A model generated the notes under the pieces. It was not told where the DNA came from. It searched no databases and saw nothing but the letters and a program-made list of their open reading frames with translations. A stretch of DNA of 64,000 nt, from the NCBI RefSeq assembly GCF_014904795.1, contig NZ_JACZFS010000031.1, positions 114,271 to 178,270 on the forward strand, given 5' to 3'. This document shows, piece after piece, positions 61,142-64,000 of the stretch; the stretch's first letter is position 1; every line of letters begins with the position of its first letter. The DNA is from Nisaea nitritireducens (GTDB taxonomy: Bacteria > Pseudomonadota > Alphaproteobacteria > Thalassobaculales > Thalassobaculaceae). Position numbers and translations under genes: made by a program.

Positions 61142-61206
61142 ACGACTAACGAAATTCATTATCCTGGTGCCCTAAAATTAAAGAGACACCTCCTATCATC
61201 TAAAAG

Positions 61207-62796
61207 ATGACAATAAAAAAGTTGTTTTGGAACCCGATGACTAGAGATCGTAGACTAGCTAAATCGGCTGAACGGCATTTCTCGGTAATGTGCTCTGATG
61301 CAGGTTTACTCTGCCACTCAGCAACTGAAGACGAGATGGGGTGGGATTTTTTGGTCGAATTTCCGCCCAATCAATACTCTGGACCCGCAGAGAGCATGCC
61401 GGCTGGAAGTCAGGCCTATGTTCAAATCAAATCTACTACCCAAGCAGCTTGCCAAACACGGATAAAACTCACCAACGCGAGACAATCCAGCCAGCAAAAA
61501 GATCCTTGGTTTGTGGTTCTCTTCCATCAACCAAAAGATCAAGAACTAAAAATATATGCTCTACATTATTGGGATGATTTGATTTACAAGAGTCTCAAGG
61601 CTGTACGTCAAGCAGACCTCGAAGGACACAAATTAAATCGGAAATATATAAGTCTTCGTTTCGACAATAAAGACGATCATACATATAATTTACTTTATTG
61701 GATGGAAAAAACTATTACCCAACATGGACCACTCTACAACATGAAAAAGAGACAGTATGCTGAAACCCTAGGATACGAGGACGGCTATGGAAATGGTAAT
61801 ATTACTTTTTCCATGAAAGACGAAGATGGATTTATTAAACAATTACTGGGTATTAACAAACCAATAGAAATTGATAAATTCAACTTCACGCCTTCTAGAT
61901 TTGGGATTTCTGATAAATTTCCTCTCGTCGAATTTAAAGGAGGCACTGCCAGCATTGGCCCAGTATCCCCTACCAAATGCCGAATCGACTTTCGTGGAAT
62001 AAATTCCCTCCAAACTGTCTCTTTAGATGGTCAGGTTTTTTCAACTGGTCTGGGCGAATTTGACGATCGATTTAAGATAATCCGTGTTTCCGCAATTTTT
62101 TTCGAAATTCTATGGAGACTCGATGAAAAATCTGATTTTAGTATTAATTTTGACCCAGATAAATTAATAAAAATCAAAGATTTAGAAGACATTTCAAGCA
62201 TAATGAGATGGTGTCACGACGGGCCTGTAGATATTCAGCTATGGATTGATGAAAAACGAATTCTCGGAGCGGAAATCAAAATAGATGACTCCGCGCCTGT
62301 TGAAACTTGGAATACTCTCAAACATATATGCTATTTTTTCAGAACTTTTTTTAACGCAGATGTAGAAATAAGCGCTCAAAAAATATTTTTTGATATAGAT
62401 CGACTGATCGAAATTCAAGCCCTTATTGATCAACCATCTTTCAGTATTGATTTGAACCTCAACACCGACGCAGATGCACATACAGACTCGATAATGCAAA
62501 TAGATGATTGCATATACTCAATTACTGAGCCATTCGGAGACAGAATTTGTTTCTCTGTAATACGACGTCCTGTGACAGAAAAAATAAAAAAAGGACGAAA
62601 AGTTAAGGTATTTCTTGGTAATCCAAAAATTCTTCAAGCTTACTCTGTAAAAACAAACAATCCATCAGTTGAGAAACAACTTAACGATGACTTCAATTCT
62701 ATTAAAGAACGCTTTAAATCAAACATATTTGCGATACACAATATTCGCGGATACACACAAAGCAATACATCTGAATTAAAGGGACACACACCCTAA
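61207..62796 (+). CDS. AT-rich protein with a DUF4365-like nuclease-fold N-terminus
   Basis: A 529-residue protein. The first 170 residues match the DUF4365 pattern: SAERHFSVMCSDAG, then DEMGWDFLVEF (Asp 47) and YVQIKSTTQ (QIK, 73-75), then WFVVLFH. These are probable PD-(D/E)XK-type active-site residues. The following 350 residues have no recognisable domain. The DNA is clearly AT-rich relative to the core. Its stop codon lies within the first copy of a repeat that recurs to the window end. The role is unknown; defence or element maintenance is possible. Confidence 0.65.
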   Translation: MTIKKLFWNPMTRDRRLAKSAERHFSVMCSDAGLLCHSATEDEMGWDFLVEFPPNQYSGPAESMPAGSQAYVQIKSTTQAACQTRIKLTNARQSSQQKDPWFVVLFHQPKDQELKIYALHYWDDLIYKSLKAVRQADLEGHKLNRKYISLRFDNKDDHTYNLLYWMEKTITQHGPLYNMKKRQYAETLGYEDGYGNGNITFSMKDEDGFIKQLLGINKPIEIDKFNFTPSRFGISDKFPLVEFKGGTASIGPVSPTKCRIDFRGINSLQTVSLDGQVFSTGLGEFDDRFKIIRVSAIFFEILWRLDEKSDFSINFDPDKLIKIKDLEDISSIMRWCHDGPVDIQLWIDEKRILGAEIKIDDSAPVETWNTLKHICYFFRTFFNADVEISAQKIFFDIDRLIEIQALIDQPSFSIDLNLNTDADAHTDSIMQIDDCIYSITEPFGDRICFSVIRRPVTEKIKKGRKVKVFLGNPKILQAYSVKTNNPSVEKQLNDDFNSIKERFKSNIFAIHNIRGYTQSNTSELKGHTP

Positions 62797-63086
62797 TTGC
62801 CAGTCGCAAGCGCATCGCACCAAAGCCCGACCCGTCATCCCGTCGAAGGACGGGATCCATGGATGACGGGCTCCGCTCCACGATCAAAGGACCTCGGCCT
62901 GCGTCGGGGTGACGGTGACGGGTGGGGTGGGTCTGGGAACGAAAGAGACACGCGCCCTAATTGCCGGCCGCAAACGCATCGCATTCAAACCCTAAACGTC
63001 ATCCCCATGAAAATGGGGACCCAGGGATGACGGGCGGAGCTTTACGGTCTCTGGGTCCCTGCATGCGCAGGGATGACGATGGCGGG
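62783..63086. repeat. Composite REP-like repeat, unit 1
   Basis: About 300 bases made of two similar halves. Each half starts with a 25-base motif beginning TAATTGCC (62794 and 62958) and is followed by GTCATCCC-type palindromes. The last 90 bases (62997-63086) are identical to 63911-64000. Together with unit 2 it brackets the HIT gene. No coding frame is supported here. Confidence 0.8.
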
Positions 63087-63172
63087 GGTGAGTCGGGGTG
63101 AAGTGCGCCGGGGTGGGTCTGGGAAGTAAAGGGAAACATCCCTTGGTTCCCAAACCAAATGAGGCCATCGAA

Positions 63173-63676
63173 TCAGAGGTCGCGTAGACACTCACGAAGC
63201 CTTTTCACAAACGCGACGCAGCTTTCTTTTGTCGGCGTCACCACGCCATTTTCATGCATCAGCGCATGATATTGCTGCTCCGCCAAAGGCACACCCGGCG
63301 GGAGAGGGGCTATATGCCAATGCACATGCGCATTGGCTTGCTGACTCCCCAGACTGAGGATGTAAACACGCTCCGGCGCGAGAACCTTCCTGACAGCCTC
63401 GCTCAGGCGATAGATGACACGCTGCAGATCGAGATACTCGGCCTCGGAAAAATCTCCCGTGACCTGTTCCAGATGTCTTTTCGGCGCGATAAGGCAATAG
63501 CCGAACATGGTCGGAAATTTGCTCAGAAAGGCCACCGCATGGTCAGTCTCGCAGATGATCTCGTGTTCGAATTCGGGATTTCGATCGATCAATTCGCAGA
63601 TGAAACACGTCCCTGCAGCGCTGGCGCGATGAAGCTCCTTCAGATCTATCGGCGTTCGCCGGGTTTCGATGTCCAT
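63173..63676 (-). CDS. HIT family protein
   Basis: A 167-residue histidine triad protein. It begins with a CFICELIDRNPEFEHEIICETDHAVAFLSKFPTMFGYCLIAPKRH segment and has the active motif ANAHVHWHIAPL (HxHxHxx). HIT proteins hydrolyse nucleotide phosphoramidates or dinucleotides. The C-terminal extension (TPTKESCVAFVKRLRECLRDL) is not part of the core. The ATG at 63676 is preferred over the GTG just before it. It lies between two long repeat units. Confidence 0.88.
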   Translation of the reverse strand: MDIETRRTPIDLKELHRASAAGTCFICELIDRNPEFEHEIICETDHAVAFLSKFPTMFGYCLIAPKRHLEQVTGDFSEAEYLDLQRVIYRLSEAVRKVLAPERVYILSLGSQQANAHVHWHIAPLPPGVPLAEQQYHALMHENGVVTPTKESCVAFVKRLRECLRDL

Positions 63677-63702
63677 CACGACTCAACAAGAACTAAGGGG
63701 CC

Positions 63703-64000
63703 ACGACACCTAATTGCCAGCCGCAAGCGTATCGCGTCCGACCTCGGCCGTCATCCCGTCGGAGGACGGGATCCATGGATGACAAACGCCGCTCCATGAT
63801 CGATGGACCCCGGCCTGCGCCGGGGTGACGGTGGTGGGGTGTGGGTCTGGGCGTTAAAGCGACACGCACCCCAATTGCCGGTCGCAAACGCATCGCGTTC
63901 AAACCCTACACGTCATCCCCATGAAAATGGGGACCCAGGGATGACGGGCGGAGCTTTACGGTCTCTGGGTCCCTGCATGCGCAGGGATGACGATGGCGGG
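63703..64000. repeat. Composite REP-like repeat, unit 2 (runs off the window)
   Basis: Matches unit 1 (62783-63086) in order and sequence, with a TAATTGCC-type motif at 63711, a CAATTGCC variant at 63872 and the identical last 90 bases. It covers the rest of the window, so no gene is annotated here, and it probably continues beyond the edge. Confidence 0.8.

Noticed and set aside
60680..62796. Prophage remnant
   Set aside because: There are no capsid, tail, terminase or lysis genes; a zinc-ribbon protein alone is not enough.
62783..64000. CRISPR array
   Set aside because: The repeats are long, few, unevenly spaced and internally palindromic in the manner of REP elements; there are no regular spacers or cas genes.

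Overview
This 64 kb window comes from a GC-rich Gram-negative bacterium, most probably an alphaproteobacterium of the Rhodospirillales type. That placement is inferred from gene content: an acyltransferase-waaA-lpxK lipid A block, a glyQ-glyS-ppdK operon, DUF4170 and DUF3429 proteins, and a palindrome resembling an alphaproteobacterial Irr (iron control) box. No rRNA, tRNA or CRISPR array was recognised. Most of the window is chromosomal core, with three short AT-rich or mosaic insertions.

1-7.2 kb: sugar-acid and small-molecule metabolism. The genes are a DUF302 protein, an NTF2-like protein, an SDR with an FAH-family hydrolase (as in non-phosphorylating deoxy-sugar-acid routes), a divergent 2-dehydro-3-deoxygalactonokinase with a 3-hydroxyisobutyrate-dehydrogenase-type enzyme, a PRISE-type reductase, and a di-heme cytochrome c peroxidase under an Irr-like palindrome. 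7.2-16 kb: glyQ-glyS-ppdK, three small proteins (a diverged tandem pair plus DUF4170) and a UbiD-type decarboxylase. 16-28.6 kb: envelope biogenesis (pmbA, YHS protein, lipid kinase, LpxH-like phosphoesterase, GT4 glycosyltransferase, acyltransferase, waaA, lpxK, M23 peptidase), then xseA and purD.

28.7-41.5 kb: cyclic-di-GMP signalling (an EAL-CBS-GGDEF protein and a DgcZ-like cyclase), acetoacetyl-CoA synthetase, a GNAT enzyme between short direct repeats, a DMT permease, an SDR, an AT-rich HEPN-like orphan, cobB, tadA, an RluB-type pseudouridine synthase, rsmD and a GFA protein. 41.5-52.6 kb: a complete branched-chain-type amino acid ABC transporter, a nitroreductase, an amidohydrolase and a four-gene succinate dehydrogenase/fumarate reductase-like operon in the order B-C-D-A.

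52.7-64 kb: the accessory end. A DUF3422 gene is followed by a 4.1 kb island whose far end carries a second copy of that gene's last ten codons and stop, differing only at third codon positions. The island holds a GIY-YIG-like protein, a superfamily 2 helicase fused to a PD-(D/E)XK nuclease, a 45-codon leader gene and structured non-coding DNA. Next come a secreted repeat protein, a two-subunit class I fumarase/tartrate dehydratase, and a second AT-rich insertion (coiled-coil zinc-ribbon protein plus a DUF4365-like nuclease-fold protein). A HIT gene is then flanked by two copies of a roughly 300 bp composite repeat. The island at 54.0-58.1 kb is the best candidate for an undescribed, possibly defensive, system.
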